A stretch of 64,000 bases of DNA from Trichocoleus desertorum NBK24 (GTDB lineage Bacteria; Cyanobacteriota; Cyanobacteriia; FACHB-46). Below the pieces are notes generated by a model. It saw nothing but the letters and a program-made list of their open reading frames with translations, did no database searches and was not told where the DNA came from. The stretch spans positions 4,890,924 to 4,954,923 of the forward strand of contig NZ_CP116619.1 of NCBI RefSeq assembly GCF_030409055.1, written 5' to 3'. The stretch's first letter is position 1. Each line of letters begins with the position of its first letter. The translations under genes and the position numbers were made by a program. Below are positions 15,193-24,818 of this stretch, piece by piece.

Positions 15193-15240
15193 CCCCTCTC
15201 CTACAAGGAGAGGGGTGCCGTAGGCGGGGTGAGGTTTTTT
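15193..15240 (+). terminator. Hairpin between convergent ndhJ and leuD
   Basis: A perfect 10-bp stem CCCCTCTCCT / AGGAGAGGGG with an ACA loop (15193-15215) is followed by a GGGGTGAGG stretch and six T residues ending at 15240. It probably ends transcription of ndhCKJ and may work in both directions. The CTCTCC...GGAGAGGG form is a common dispersed element in cyanobacterial intergenic DNA. Confidence 0.7.
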
Positions 15241-15250
15241 ATTGGCAAGC

Positions 15251-15853
15251 TTAAGCGGTTGTAGACCAGGCAATGTAAGGTAAGTGAGTTGCGGTTGCTC
15301 GGATTTGATCGGCTTGGGCGACAAGTTGACCGCAAGCATCCCAAGTACCACAAGTGAACATTTGCCGAGGCCCCTCGCCTATTGAGACTGCAATGGTGAG
15401 ATCGCCACATTGCACCTGCATGGCTTCCAAGTCTACTCTGACTTCGGCTTCTGGATTGGCAGCGATCGCCCCTTGCAATTGCTTGGCATCTTCTGGAGCC
15501 GCAGTGACACAAGGTACGCCTAAAGCAACACAATTACCAAAAAAGATTTCCGCAAAGCTCTCACCCACGATCGCTTGGATACCCCATTTGGCGATCGCTT
15601 GGGGGGCATGTTCGCGAGAGGAACCACAACCAAAGTTGCCATTCACGACCAGAATTTTGGCTCCTTGGTACTGCGGTTGATCAAAGGGATGCTGTCCTTG
15701 AGTCTGGATGCGATCGTCTGCGAAGACTTGTTCGCCAAGACCATCAAAGGTGACACAACGCAAAAACCGTGCTGGGATAATGCGATCGGTGTCAATATCG
15801 TTGCCGATGAGGGGCACACCCCGCCCTACTACTGCCTTAACTTCACTACTCAT
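15251..15853 (-). CDS. leuD: 3-isopropylmalate dehydratase small subunit
   Basis: Together with LeuC it isomerises 2-isopropylmalate to 3-isopropylmalate in leucine synthesis. The 200 residues are typical. The aconitase swivel-domain signature is present: [17 protein letters not shown] near the N-terminus and [16 protein letters not shown], with the substrate-contacting SSREH, in the middle. A GGGAG ribosome-binding site six bases upstream fits the ATG at 15853. The gene begins eleven bases after leuC ends, so the two form an operon. Confidence 0.96.
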   Translation of the reverse strand: MSSEVKAVVGRGVPLIGNDIDTDRIIPARFLRCVTFDGLGEQVFADDRIQTQGQHPFDQPQYQGAKILVVNGNFGCGSSREHAPQAIAKWGIQAIVGESFAEIFFGNCVALGVPCVTAAPEDAKQLQGAIAANPEAEVRVDLEAMQVQCGDLTIAVSIGEGPRQMFTCGTWDACGQLVAQADQIRATATHLPYIAWSTTA

Positions 15854-15864
15854 GACATGCTCCC

Positions 15865-17268
15865 TTACAGTAATTCACGAACGTCAGAAACTTTGCCTGT
15901 AACGGCGGCGGCTACTACCATCGCTGGACTCATCAGCAAAGTACGACCGGAAGCTGAACCTTGGCGACCTTTGAAGTTACGGTTGGAGGAAGAAGCGCTC
16001 AGCTGACGGCCTTCAAGTTTGTCTGGGTTCATCGCGAGGCACATTGAGCAACCAGGCTCACGCCACTCAAAGCCCGCTGCAACAAAAATCTTGTCTAGAC
16101 CTTCGGCTTCTGCTTGCAGTTTCACGCGCTCGGAGCCAGGAACGATAAAAGCTTTAACCCCTTCTGCAACTTGTCGCCCTTGGGCAAACTTAGCAGCTTC
16201 GCGTAAATCGCTAATCCGACCGTTGGTGCAGCTACCCACAAAGCAGACATCAACCTTGGTGCCTTGAATCGGTTGGCCTGGTTGCAAGTCCATGTAACGG
16301 TAAGCTTCTTGCGCGATCGCTTCTTCGTCAGCAGGTAAGGTGTCGGGGGTAGGTACAAGTTCGTTAATGGCAATGCCCTGACCGGGGGTGATGCCCCAAG
16401 TGATGGTGGGGGCAATGTCAGCCGCATCGAATACGACTAGATCGTCATACTCGGCATTGACATCACTCCGTAGGTTTTGCCACCAATCTACAGCTTTATC
16501 CCAGGCTTCGGCTTTAGGAGCAAAATCGCGGCCTTTGAGATAGTCGAACGTCACTTGATCGGGGTTGACGTAACCGCAACGAGCGCCCCCTTCGATCGCC
16601 ATGTTGCAGACGGTCATGCGTTCTTCCATGCTCATCTGCTCAAATGTGGTGCCCGCAAACTCATAAGCGTAGCCAACCCCACCTTTGACACCCAGTTTCC
16701 GAATGATATGAAGAACCACATCTTTGGCGTAGACTCCGGGCTTTAGACTACCGTTAACTTCGACTTTGCGAACTTTTAGCTTTGCGAGGGCCAGTGTTTG
16801 GGAAGCCAACACATCTCGCACTTGGCTAGTCCCAATGCCAAAGGCGATCGCGCCAAAGGCTCCGTGAGTAGAAGTATGGCTGTCTCCACAGGCGATCGTC
16901 ATCCCAGGCTGAGTGAACCCTAGCTCTGGGGCAATTACATGAACAATGCCTTGACTGCCAGAGCCGACGTTATAAAAACGAATCTTGTGCTCGGCACAGT
17001 TTTGCTCTAGGGACTGCATCATTTCTTCGGCCAAGCTGTCAGCAAAGGGACGCGCTTGGTTCTCTGTCGGCACAATGTGGTCTACCGTTGCCACTGTCCG
17101 CTCTGGAAACAGCACTTTCAGGCCGCGATCGCGCAGCATGGCAAAAGCTTGAGGGCTGGTGACTTCGTGAATCAGGTGCAGGCCAATAAATAGTTGCGTT
17201 TGGCCTGAGGGGAGAATTCCAACGGTGTGTAAATCCCAGACTTTATCGAAGAGTGTGCCTTTGCTCAT
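15865..17268 (-). CDS. leuC: 3-isopropylmalate dehydratase large subunit
   Basis: This catalytic subunit carries the [4Fe-4S] cluster of isopropylmalate isomerase. Cluster ligands are seen in [10 protein letters not shown] and [13 protein letters not shown], with further family blocks [19 protein letters not shown] and [11 protein letters not shown]. The 467-residue length is normal for bacterial LeuC. It is upstream of leuD in the same operon. A TTAGTGCACTAA palindrome and a small hairpin lie just before the gene and could take part in control. Confidence 0.97.
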   Translation of the reverse strand: MSKGTLFDKVWDLHTVGILPSGQTQLFIGLHLIHEVTSPQAFAMLRDRGLKVLFPERTVATVDHIVPTENQARPFADSLAEEMMQSLEQNCAEHKIRFYNVGSGSQGIVHVIAPELGFTQPGMTIACGDSHTSTHGAFGAIAFGIGTSQVRDVLASQTLALAKLKVRKVEVNGSLKPGVYAKDVVLHIIRKLGVKGGVGYAYEFAGTTFEQMSMEERMTVCNMAIEGGARCGYVNPDQVTFDYLKGRDFAPKAEAWDKAVDWWQNLRSDVNAEYDDLVVFDAADIAPTITWGITPGQGIAINELVPTPDTLPADEEAIAQEAYRYMDLQPGQPIQGTKVDVCFVGSCTNGRISDLREAAKFAQGRQVAEGVKAFIVPGSERVKLQAEAEGLDKIFVAAGFEWREPGCSMCLAMNPDKLEGRQLSASSSNRNFKGRQGSASGRTLLMSPAMVVAAAVTGKVSDVRELL

Positions 17269-17594
17269 GCTGAAGTTCAGTACTTAGTGCACTAAAGGGT
17301 AAGTCCCTTATTGTAACGTAGAGCCGAGCTACCCTCTCAGGGGGGATTTTAGGGTTTTAAGTTGTGCAATCCTCAGGCGTGATGAGAACAAGCTACTTCA
17401 GAGCCTCTAATTTTCAGGTGCTAATCAATCTTGTGAGTATTTTGAAAAGGTCAGAGCAGCGATCGTCCATCTAGATTTTCTTCTATAGTTGGTTGCAAGC
17501 TTCCATCGTCCTAGAAGTAGGCAAGCATAATTTTATTTGTAAAGTTATATGACGATGAGACAATAGAATATACTCTCATTAAACTTTGTTTGTC
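17269..17594. other. Divergent promoter region of leuC and a secreted-protein gene
   Basis: This 326-base spacer contains a palindrome TTAGTGCACTAA at 17284-17295, 16 bases from the leuC start, followed by AAGGG-TAAGT-CCCTT (17295-17309). No other feature was recognised. Confidence 0.5.
17284..17309 (-). promoter_or_regulatory. Palindrome and small hairpin just upstream of leuC
   Basis: A perfect 12-bp palindrome TTAGTGCACTAA abuts a 5-bp hairpin (AAGGG/CCCTT). The position between promoter and start codon suits an operator or leader structure. No regulator is identified. Confidence 0.35.
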
Positions 17595-18143
17595 ATGCTC
17601 CAAATCTTCAATTCACGTTTAGCAAATCGCTTTAGTCAGGCGATCGCACGGATTAGTCGAGGGGCGATTGCAACAGGGCTGGCTATTTTAGTGGCGATCG
17701 CACTCTGGATGCCTGGCGCAGCTTGGGCTGCGAACTCTAACTTGGGCGTTACGCTGGTGTCTCTGCAAGGAAATTTCGAGCAACTGGGATTTCGACTGGA
17801 ACCTAAGACTGAGACAGCTTTCATTGGTAAGTCTAAGGATGGAGTGGCGACGGTGCGCCTGAATGTGACGCCGAAAGAAGTGGTGACTAATGCAGTTTTA
17901 GTGGTTCATAAGCCATTGACCAAGCAAAGAAAGCCACAAACCCTGAACTATATGGAAGAGTTTTTGCAGGTGATGCTTCCCGACTGGAATGAGGCCCATG
18001 ATTGGCTGACTCAAGGAGTGACAGACGCGACTGACTTTGGTTCTACGGATTTGGTAGTGGGCGATCGCCGAGTTTATCTGCTGATTCCCAAAACCAAAGA
18101 AGCCCTGTTGCTAGCCGTAGATCCTTTGGACTACAAGCGCTAG
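17595..18143 (+). CDS. Secreted or lumenal hypothetical protein
   Basis: The protein has 182 residues from the ATG at 17595; an in-frame TTG lies nine bases upstream. The N-terminus has a basic region and a hydrophobic run ending in AAWAAN (about residues 23-46), a good signal peptide with an AxA-type cleavage site. The mature part is mixed alpha/beta with no cysteines. Its pattern is not one I can name. It is divergent from leuC and convergent with the M20 amidohydrolase gene. Confidence 0.65.
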   Translation: MLQIFNSRLANRFSQAIARISRGAIATGLAILVAIALWMPGAAWAANSNLGVTLVSLQGNFEQLGFRLEPKTETAFIGKSKDGVATVRLNVTPKEVVTNAVLVVHKPLTKQRKPQTLNYMEEFLQVMLPDWNEAHDWLTQGVTDATDFGSTDLVVGDRRVYLLIPKTKEALLLAVDPLDYKR

Positions 18144-18160
18144 ATTATTCAGCTTCGGGT

Positions 18161-19372
18161 CTAAACGCAGAATTTCTCAACGCAATGGACAAAAATTTCT
18201 ACGCCCATGCCTAGAGCGGTTTCGTCAAAGTCGAAGCGGGGATGGTGGTGGGGGTAGGCTAAGCCTCTGTGAATGTTGGCGGAGCCGAGGAAGAAGTAAC
18301 AACCAGGGACTTGCTGCAAGAAGAACGACATATCTTCACCGCCCATTGTTTGGCATTCGGGGACGATGCCTACCTCCGCCTCGACCACATTCTCTGCCAC
18401 AGAGCGAACAAGGTCTGCGATCGCCCCATCATTAATCACAGGGGGGTACAGAGATTGATAATCCAACTCGTAGCTGGCTCCATGACTTTGACAAATTCCT
18501 GCAATAATCTGCTCAATCCGTTGATGAAAAAAGCCTGCCAAGGCTGGGTTGAAGTAACGCACCGTACCGCTCATTTTGGCTGAAGCTGCGATCACATTGG
18601 TAGCTGTACCTGCATGAAGCTCGCCTACTGTGACCACTGCGGAGTCAATGGGGTTGACGTTGCGGGCGACAATGGTTTGTAAGGCGTTGATGATTTGGGC
18701 ACTGACCACAATGGAATCTATGGTTTGGTGGGGGATGGCTCCATGTCCCCCTCTACCTTGAATGGTGCACCGAAAGAGTTCTACGGCTGCCATCAGTGCC
18801 CCGGTTCTCACACCGACCGTTCCCAGCGGTAAGTTATTCCACAAGTGTAGACCCACGATCGCGTCTACCGTTGGGTTCTGGAGTACTCCTGCTTCGATCA
18901 TGGGCTGTGCGCCTCCCGGACCTTCCTCGGCAGGCTGGAAAATAATTTTCACCGTACCCGCAAAGCTATCCCGATGTTGAGAGAGGTGGTAAGCGGTGCC
19001 TAGGGCGATCGCGGTATGCCCATCATGACCACAAGCATGCATCAAACCATCATGTTGCGATCGATAGGGCACTTCGTTTTCTTCTTGGATGGGTAGAGCA
19101 TCCATATCGGCCCGAATCGCCAGTACAGGGCCTGGTTTGTCAGAGGCGATCGTAGCCACGATTCCGGTTTGGGCGATTTCGGTTTGATGCTCAATGCCCC
19201 ATTCAGTTAGCTTTTGGGCCACAAATTCTGCGGTAAGTTTCTCGCGAAAGCCTAATTCAGGTCGCTGATGTAGCCGTCTTCGCCACTCGACTAGTTGGGG
19301 TTGCAACGTCTGAATAGCTGGCCGAATCCGAGATTGATCGACGGCAAGTGGGCTTAAAGAGGTGGAAACCAT
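18161..19372 (-). CDS. M20-family amidohydrolase (HipO-like)
   Basis: This metal-dependent hydrolase belongs to the M20D group, which removes acyl groups from N-acyl amino acids such as hippurate or IAA conjugates. The zinc-site block MHACGHDGHTAIALG and the catalytic AEEGPGGAQPMIEAG are visible, as are a dimerisation domain (about 190-300) and the C-terminal MGGEDMSFF that contributes a ligand. The 403 residues fit the family. It is a single gene. The true substrate cannot be told from sequence. Confidence 0.92.
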   Translation of the reverse strand: MVSTSLSPLAVDQSRIRPAIQTLQPQLVEWRRRLHQRPELGFREKLTAEFVAQKLTEWGIEHQTEIAQTGIVATIASDKPGPVLAIRADMDALPIQEENEVPYRSQHDGLMHACGHDGHTAIALGTAYHLSQHRDSFAGTVKIIFQPAEEGPGGAQPMIEAGVLQNPTVDAIVGLHLWNNLPLGTVGVRTGALMAAVELFRCTIQGRGGHGAIPHQTIDSIVVSAQIINALQTIVARNVNPIDSAVVTVGELHAGTATNVIAASAKMSGTVRYFNPALAGFFHQRIEQIIAGICQSHGASYELDYQSLYPPVINDGAIADLVRSVAENVVEAEVGIVPECQTMGGEDMSFFLQQVPGCYFFLGSANIHRGLAYPHHHPRFDFDETALGMGVEIFVHCVEKFCV

Positions 19373-19546
19373 AGGGCGAAGGTGGCTTGCGACTGAACTA
19401 CAAAGATAAATGGACAGGAATGATCAGGGAGCGTTAAGACTTAGGGTGCCCATCCTGTCTTCATAGTAAAGGGTGAAGTTAGTTTGCGAATTGACCCACT
19501 TCTCAACCTCAAGCCTCAAGGGTCACGATCGCCTGCTCTCGATTAA

Positions 19547-20713
19547 TCACACGGCTTTCCAAATAGGTAATCTGACTGTGAATGTGGTGCCGACTCCTAC
19601 TTCGCTCTGCACCGAGATCTGGCCACCGTGGGCTTCTACGCATTTTTTGGCGATCGCTAGCCCCAAACCTGTGCCCGGAATGTCATCTACGTTTCTAGCT
19701 CGATAAAATGCCTCAAATAGGCGAGGCTGGTCTTCTGGCGGGATGCCAATGCCTTGGTCTTGAATCTGAAAGGTGACTGTGGTTTCTTGAGCAATCAACT
19801 CAAACTGCACCAGACCCCCAGCGGGCGAATATTTGAGTGCGTTGGAGAGGAGGTTGCTCAAGATATGGCGTAAAAAATTCTCATCCCATAGGGCTTGAAG
19901 TAATTCGCCTTGCTGAGTAAAGAGGAATTGATATTTCTCGTGAGAGCTGAATCGCAGTTCTTCAAACAGTTGGCGGCAAAAAGAGGCTAGATCTAATGCG
20001 GTGAGCTGACACTGAAGTTGGCCCAAATCGGCTTTGCCAATTAAGGAAACTTCATCGAGCAAATGGGCCATGTTGGTAATAGCAGAGCGAATCAATTGAA
20101 AGTGGGTGAGTCTTCTCTCCTCGGTCAGTTGGTCTTGGTTATTTTGCAATAAGCCTGTGGACAGCAAAATGCTATTGAGCGGGCTGCGGAAATCATGGGA
20201 GAGGATTGAGACAAATTCCGACTTCAACTGGTTAAGTTCTTTCGCTTTCGTCAGCTCAGCGGTGCGTTCTTGCACTTGCATTGCTAGAGCTTCGTTGACT
20301 TTACGTAGAGCTTCTGAAACTTGTTTACGCTCAATCGCATAGTAGAGCGATCGCGCCAACAACTCGGCATTCACCTGGCGCTTAACTAAATAATCTTCGG
20401 CTCCCTGGCGCACTGCCGCGATCGCCAAGTCATCATCGTTGGTGTTGGTGAGGACCACGATCGGTAAATTAGGTGCTTGATCCAGCAAAGGTGGCAAAGA
20501 CGCTAAGCCCTGGCTATCTGGCAAGGTCAGATCCAACAAAATGGCATCAAAGCTGTTTTGCTGGAGATGGACTAGCGCCTCCGCCAACCGCTTGACGTGC
20601 AGTAAGCTAAATTGCTTGAACTTAGGCACCCGCAAGATCTCCTGCAACAGTCTGGCTTCTGCGAGATTGTCTTCAATTAACAAGACCTTGATGGCGCTTG
20701 CAGGCATAATCAT
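19547..20713 (-). CDS. REC-histidine kinase hybrid (third gene of phytochrome operon)
   Basis: The protein has 388 residues in the order REC domain (about 8-128), coiled-coil linker (130-165), HisKA (165-230) and HATPase (270-385). The receiver has the phospho-acceptor Asp in DAILLDLTLPDSQG and the conserved Lys in EDYLVK. The kinase has the H-box ILSHDFRSPL and N, G1 and G2 boxes (NLLSNALKYS, DQGIGIPPE, GTGLGLAIAK). It lies 27 bases downstream of the response regulator and on the same strand as the phytochrome gene. It probably receives phosphate through its REC domain and relays it further. Confidence 0.93.
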   Translation of the reverse strand: MIMPASAIKVLLIEDNLAEARLLQEILRVPKFKQFSLLHVKRLAEALVHLQQNSFDAILLDLTLPDSQGLASLPPLLDQAPNLPIVVLTNTNDDDLAIAAVRQGAEDYLVKRQVNAELLARSLYYAIERKQVSEALRKVNEALAMQVQERTAELTKAKELNQLKSEFVSILSHDFRSPLNSILLSTGLLQNNQDQLTEERRLTHFQLIRSAITNMAHLLDEVSLIGKADLGQLQCQLTALDLASFCRQLFEELRFSSHEKYQFLFTQQGELLQALWDENFLRHILSNLLSNALKYSPAGGLVQFELIAQETTVTFQIQDQGIGIPPEDQPRLFEAFYRARNVDDIPGTGLGLAIAKKCVEAHGGQISVQSEVGVGTTFTVRLPIWKAV

Positions 20714-20740
20714 GAATTGCGATCCGCTCCTTTCCCCACT

Positions 20741-21187
20741 TCATCCCGGCGGCAATGTGACAGTGCCCAGCCAGAACTCTTCGATTCCCTTCACGATCTG
20801 AAATAGCTGGCTGAGGTTGCGGGATTTAGTGATGTAGCAATTCACATGCAAGTCATAGCTTTGAGAAATATCCTCCTCGTTTCTAGAAGTGGTGAGAACG
20901 ACAACTGGAATTCGTTTCAGATTGGGATCAGCTTTAATTTCAGCTAAAACTTCCCGCCCATCTTTTCGAGGAAGGTTCAAGTCCAGCAGAATCAGGTCAG
21001 GGCGAGGTGCATCCACATACTCGCCCTCCTGCCGCAGAAAGGCCATTGCATCCATGCCGTTGCGAACTGCTACGACTTGATGTGGGACATTGCTGTTCTT
21101 GAGTGCTTCTTCGATCAGGCGAATGTCAGCTCTGTTGTCCTCGACCAAAAAGATGGTTTTGTACCTTTCGTCCACTTCTACGCTCAC
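20741..21187 (-). CDS. Phytochrome-associated response regulator (Rcp1-like)
   Basis: This stand-alone receiver domain of 148 residues has the acidic pair EDN near the start, the phospho-acceptor Asp in LILLDLNLPRKDG, a conserved Thr (VVLTTSRNEED) and Lys (YITKSRN). Rcp1-type regulators accept phosphate from cyanobacterial phytochrome Cph1, and the gene directly follows the phytochrome gene. Its start overlaps the 3' end of that gene by 62 bases; the receiver fold needs this start. Confidence 0.94.
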   Translation of the reverse strand: MSVEVDERYKTIFLVEDNRADIRLIEEALKNSNVPHQVVAVRNGMDAMAFLRQEGEYVDAPRPDLILLDLNLPRKDGREVLAEIKADPNLKRIPVVVLTTSRNEEDISQSYDLHVNCYITKSRNLSQLFQIVKGIEEFWLGTVTLPPG

Positions 21188-23444
21188 GATCGCGTCCCCC
21201 TACTGGAATCGTAAAGTAGAATGTTGCTCCCTGCCCTAGTTGGGATTCCACCCAAATTCGGCCACGATGGCACTCCACAATTTTCTTGCAAATCGCCAAA
21301 CCCATGCCTGTGCCCGCATATTCATCTCGCGTATGGAGACGTTGGAAGATGACAAAAATGCGATCGCTAAATCTCGGATCAAACCCAATGCCATTGTCCT
21401 TGACCGAGAATAACCAGGCATCTTCTAGCCGCTGCGCCCCAATATGAATTTCTGGGGGTTGCTCACTACGGAACTTGATAGCATTGCCGACCAAATTCTG
21501 GAAGAGCTGCATCAGTTGAGTGCTGTCTGCCATCACGGTAGGTAATGGGTCTTGAGTAATCACTGCGTTACTGGCAGCGATGCGACCCCGGACATTTGCC
21601 AGGGCGCGATCGAGAGCCGTTTCTACCTCAGTCAGTTCAAACTCAACCCCTTGGATATCGACCTTAGAGTAAGCCAGCACATCGTCAATCAAGGTCTGCA
21701 TCAAGCTCACGCCTTCGACGGCAAAGCCAATGAACTCTTTAGCGCTTTCGTCTAACTTGTCGTTGTAACGTAGCTCTAGCAGTTGCATGTAGTTAGCGAC
21801 TTGATTCAGCGGCTCCTGCAAGTCGTGGGAGGCGACATACGCAAACTTTTTCAGCTCGGCGTTGGAGCGTTCTAGGTCTTGGGCCAGTTGGGCCAACTCA
21901 TCAGCCTGTCGCAACACAATATTGATAATGGCTTTTCTCAGTTCCAGCGCCGCCTTCACTTCTACAGGGTGCCAAGGCAGGGAGGTCAAGCGCACCGTTT
22001 CTTTCCACAGATCGAAGGACTTGCGGGGAGACAGATGCACTGTACTTTCCGTCTGCGTTGCAGCAAAGGGCTGGTTTGGATCGCCGCCCCAATTAACGGT
22101 TTGAATCACCTCTGGACGGAACCACAGGACGTAGTTTCGTTGAGAAATGGGGATGGCGAGAAGGCCGCTGGCTACGTTCTTGAACCGCTCCGCATCTGGG
22201 TAAAGCTCAGAAAGAGAATTGGTATAGAAAACTTCCTCTTGAACTTGCTGCCTCAGCCATTGCAACAAGAAGTTGAGATCCTCTTCCTTGGGAGTTTCCC
22301 CGATCAGGGTGCAATTGTTGCCAAAGCAAACTGCTGCTCCTTGCGCCCCTGCCAAGTCCAATAGATTGGGGTTGTGCTTCACCAATCCATCCACAAAGTT
22401 TTCTTCTTGGGACATGGAGTCAACTAACGCTGACTGCACATAAGTCAGCTTCATGCAGTAGTCGTGATCGGCAGTTTCTTCTCGCGCTGAAATTTCGGCA
22501 AAGATTAACCGTCCCAAAAATTCACAGGCTTTCCGTAGTTCATAGGAAACATACTTGGGAGATTGGTGATGGCAAGCAATCAGACCCCAAAGTTTCTGAT
22601 CTTTCATTAACGAAATCGTCAAAGATGCCCCCACACTCATGTTGTGGAGATACTCGATGTGGCAGGGAGAGGCACTTCTGAGGATCGAAAAAGTGAGATC
22701 GAGCGATCGCTGCGTCTCTGGATTTTGCGCGGGAACTAGGGCGATCGCCTCCGCATGAGTATCCGGAATCAGCCGAATCCAATTGGAGGCAAATAACTTG
22801 CGAGCAGCCTTAGGAATATCAGATTCGGGGTAGTGCAGACCTAAATAAGGCTCTAGATGATCCAGCTTTTCTTCGGCTAGAACCACACCATGTCCGTCGT
22901 GGTCAAACTTGTAGAGCATGACTCGATCAAACCCAGTGACTTGCCGCACTTCCTGGACGATGGTTTGGCAGAAGTCTTGGAGGCTGGAGTTCGCTTCTAG
23001 CTGGTTAATCGAGGCTCTAGCCAAATGATAGAAGCTGAGGAAGGGAATGCTTTCTTGAGAAAGGGCAGGCTCTAATTCCAGAATCAAAAAGCCATCAGCG
23101 CTGCGGTGGAAAATCCCATCAAAAACAAAATAATCATCCCCTTTTTGCCGATTTTTCGTCCAAATCTTAATCGGATTAATTAGCTCTAAGCTGCTATCTG
23201 CTAGCCCTGCTCTAATCCGTTCTACCTGAAATGGATCAATTAGTTCATCTAAGGTTTTTTGTAGAACATTTTCAGGAGTAATCCCAAATACAGCCAGTGT
23301 ATTGTTAGTGACTTGGGCAATCTTTAAGTCTGGTTCCGATAAAACTAGCAGAACTCCATGCGGCTGAATTTGATTATGAAACTGAATTGGCGCTTGCTCC
23401 AAATAAGCGAGATGAAGCTCTTGTGCTTGTAAAGGGCCTACCAT
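21126..23444 (-). CDS. cph1: Cph1-type phytochrome, light-regulated histidine kinase
   Basis: This red/far-red photoreceptor kinase has the domain order PAS (about 15-120, with QIQPHGVLL), GAF (130-310), PHY (320-500), HisKA (about 520-600) and HATPase (635-750). The chromophore cysteine is in SPCHIEYLHNM of the GAF domain, the Cph1 position for phycocyanobilin. The N-terminal cysteine used by biliverdin-binding bacteriophytochromes is absent. The kinase H-box is YVASHDLQEPL and GTGMGLAIC is the G2 box. The ATG at 23444 is preferred to a TTG eleven codons upstream. The last ~20 residues (after TIPVGG) are encoded inside the next gene's start and are Arg-rich. Confidence 0.92.
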   Translation of the reverse strand: MVGPLQAQELHLAYLEQAPIQFHNQIQPHGVLLVLSEPDLKIAQVTNNTLAVFGITPENVLQKTLDELIDPFQVERIRAGLADSSLELINPIKIWTKNRQKGDDYFVFDGIFHRSADGFLILELEPALSQESIPFLSFYHLARASINQLEANSSLQDFCQTIVQEVRQVTGFDRVMLYKFDHDGHGVVLAEEKLDHLEPYLGLHYPESDIPKAARKLFASNWIRLIPDTHAEAIALVPAQNPETQRSLDLTFSILRSASPCHIEYLHNMSVGASLTISLMKDQKLWGLIACHHQSPKYVSYELRKACEFLGRLIFAEISAREETADHDYCMKLTYVQSALVDSMSQEENFVDGLVKHNPNLLDLAGAQGAAVCFGNNCTLIGETPKEEDLNFLLQWLRQQVQEEVFYTNSLSELYPDAERFKNVASGLLAIPISQRNYVLWFRPEVIQTVNWGGDPNQPFAATQTESTVHLSPRKSFDLWKETVRLTSLPWHPVEVKAALELRKAIINIVLRQADELAQLAQDLERSNAELKKFAYVASHDLQEPLNQVANYMQLLELRYNDKLDESAKEFIGFAVEGVSLMQTLIDDVLAYSKVDIQGVEFELTEVETALDRALANVRGRIAASNAVITQDPLPTVMADSTQLMQLFQNLVGNAIKFRSEQPPEIHIGAQRLEDAWLFSVKDNGIGFDPRFSDRIFVIFQRLHTRDEYAGTGMGLAICKKIVECHRGRIWVESQLGQGATFYFTIPVGGRDRERRSGRKVQNHLFGRGQQS

Positions 23445-23477
23445 AGATAATTTTCTTCCAGCCTCTGGAAGCCACAA

Positions 23478-23869
23478 AGTTAAGGTGTGAGTCTAGTCTC
23501 GAATGCTTGACTGTGAACACATGATGAATAAGGGTTTTCGTGTGCCTTAAATGATCAGTTGGGTAGAGAACCAGTTAGCCAAAAAATTCTGATGTCTCAA
23601 TCCTTTAATGCAATCCTTCACTCCTGCCATTGAAGCTACAAGAATAAGGTTGCAGCTCTAACTTAAATTGATGATGCGATCGCGTGGCGCTTTTTCCCTC
23701 TAATCTAGGCGCGTTCAAAAGTCTAGCACGATGATCAAACTGGCATTCTGGAGGAAATGTTAAAAAGTAAATACTCAGCTAATATTGCTAATACTTAATA
23801 TTTAATTGGTAACTCTTTGAAATAATTTGAGATTTATATCTGTAAATCGATATTTTTAGGAATATTACT
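23478..23869. other. Non-coding region between purU and the phytochrome gene
   Basis: This 392-base AT-rich spacer contains the upstream region of the phytochrome operon. No hairpin, repeat or RNA gene was recognised. Confidence 0.5.
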
Positions 23870-24724
23870 CTACTCAAATATGACAGTGCGATTGCTGTAA
23901 ACCAGTACCCGATTTTTGAGATGTAAGCGTACCGCTCTCGCTAAAACTACACGCTCCAAGTCTTTGCCCTTGCGAATTAAGTCATTGACCTCATCACGAT
24001 GGCTGACACGCACAACATCCTGCTCAATAATTGGCCCTGCATCTAAGTCTTCAGTCACGTAGTGAGACGTAGCGCCAATGATTTTGACCCCACGCTTATA
24101 AGCTCGTTGATAGGGATTTGCTCCCGCAAAAGCAGGCAAGAAAGAGTGATGAATATTAATTATTTGAGGAAAATTAGCAATAAAGTCAGCACTCAAAACT
24201 TGCATGTATTTAGCCAGTACCACTAAATCAATTTGGTACTGCTGAAGTAAAGCGAGCTGCTTGGCTTCTTGCTCAGCCTTATTCTCTTTATCGATCGGAA
24301 TATGGTGATAATCAATGCCAAATTGCTCAGCGATCGCGCCCAAATCTGGATGATTGCTAATAATCAACGGAACTTCGGCAGCAAACTCTTGAGCTCGTTG
24401 TCGCCAAATTAAATCAAATAAACAATGGTCTTGGCGGCTGACCCAAATAGCAATCCGAGGCACCGCATCCGAGAAGTGTAAGCGCCAATTGGCTTGCAAA
24501 GGTTGAGCGATCGCATTAAACGCAGGCCCAATCAGATCACGGGGTAAATTAAACCCTTCTAGCTGCCACTCAATCCGCGTCAGAAATAACCCCGCCTCAA
24601 AATCGGTGTGCTGATCCGCATGAATAATATTGCCGCCATTGGCATAAATAAAATTGGCAATTTTTGCGACAAGTCCCCTCTGGTCAGGACAGGAGACTAA
24701 AAGCGTTGCGGTAGGGCTAGTCAT
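23870..24724 (-). CDS. purU: Formyltetrahydrofolate deformylase
   Basis: The enzyme hydrolyses 10-formyl-tetrahydrofolate to tetrahydrofolate and formate, balancing one-carbon pools with purine and glycine metabolism. The N-terminal ACT domain (about 8-85, TLLVSCPDQRGLVAKIANFI) is followed by a formyltransferase-type domain with ISNHPDLGAIAEQFGIDYHH and the catalytic region HHSFLPAFAGANPYQRAYKR followed by the conserved DAGPIIEQD. The 284-residue length fits. It is a single gene, with the terminator of the upstream ABC operon immediately before it. Confidence 0.96.
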   Translation of the reverse strand: MTSPTATLLVSCPDQRGLVAKIANFIYANGGNIIHADQHTDFEAGLFLTRIEWQLEGFNLPRDLIGPAFNAIAQPLQANWRLHFSDAVPRIAIWVSRQDHCLFDLIWRQRAQEFAAEVPLIISNHPDLGAIAEQFGIDYHHIPIDKENKAEQEAKQLALLQQYQIDLVVLAKYMQVLSADFIANFPQIINIHHSFLPAFAGANPYQRAYKRGVKIIGATSHYVTEDLDAGPIIEQDVVRVSHRDEVNDLIRKGKDLERVVLARAVRLHLKNRVLVYSNRTVIFE

Positions 24725-24759
24725 ATCAAACTTGGACTGAATGGGTTAAACGCATAACG

Positions 24760-24788
24760 AAAAAGGGGTAAACCAAAGCTCACCCCTT
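24760..24788 (-). terminator. Terminator of the ABC exporter / DUF4340 operon
   Basis: Read on the minus strand, a 7-bp stem AAGGGGT / ACCCCTT with a 12-base loop is followed by a run of T residues. It sits 31 bases after the DUF4340 stop. Confidence 0.75.
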
Positions 24789-24818
24789 CATCATCACCGA
24801 AGCAGAATGCTCAACGGT

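Noticed and set aside
15575-16006. Plus-strand frames opposite leuD and leuC
   Set aside because: These are shadows of the two conserved isomerase genes.
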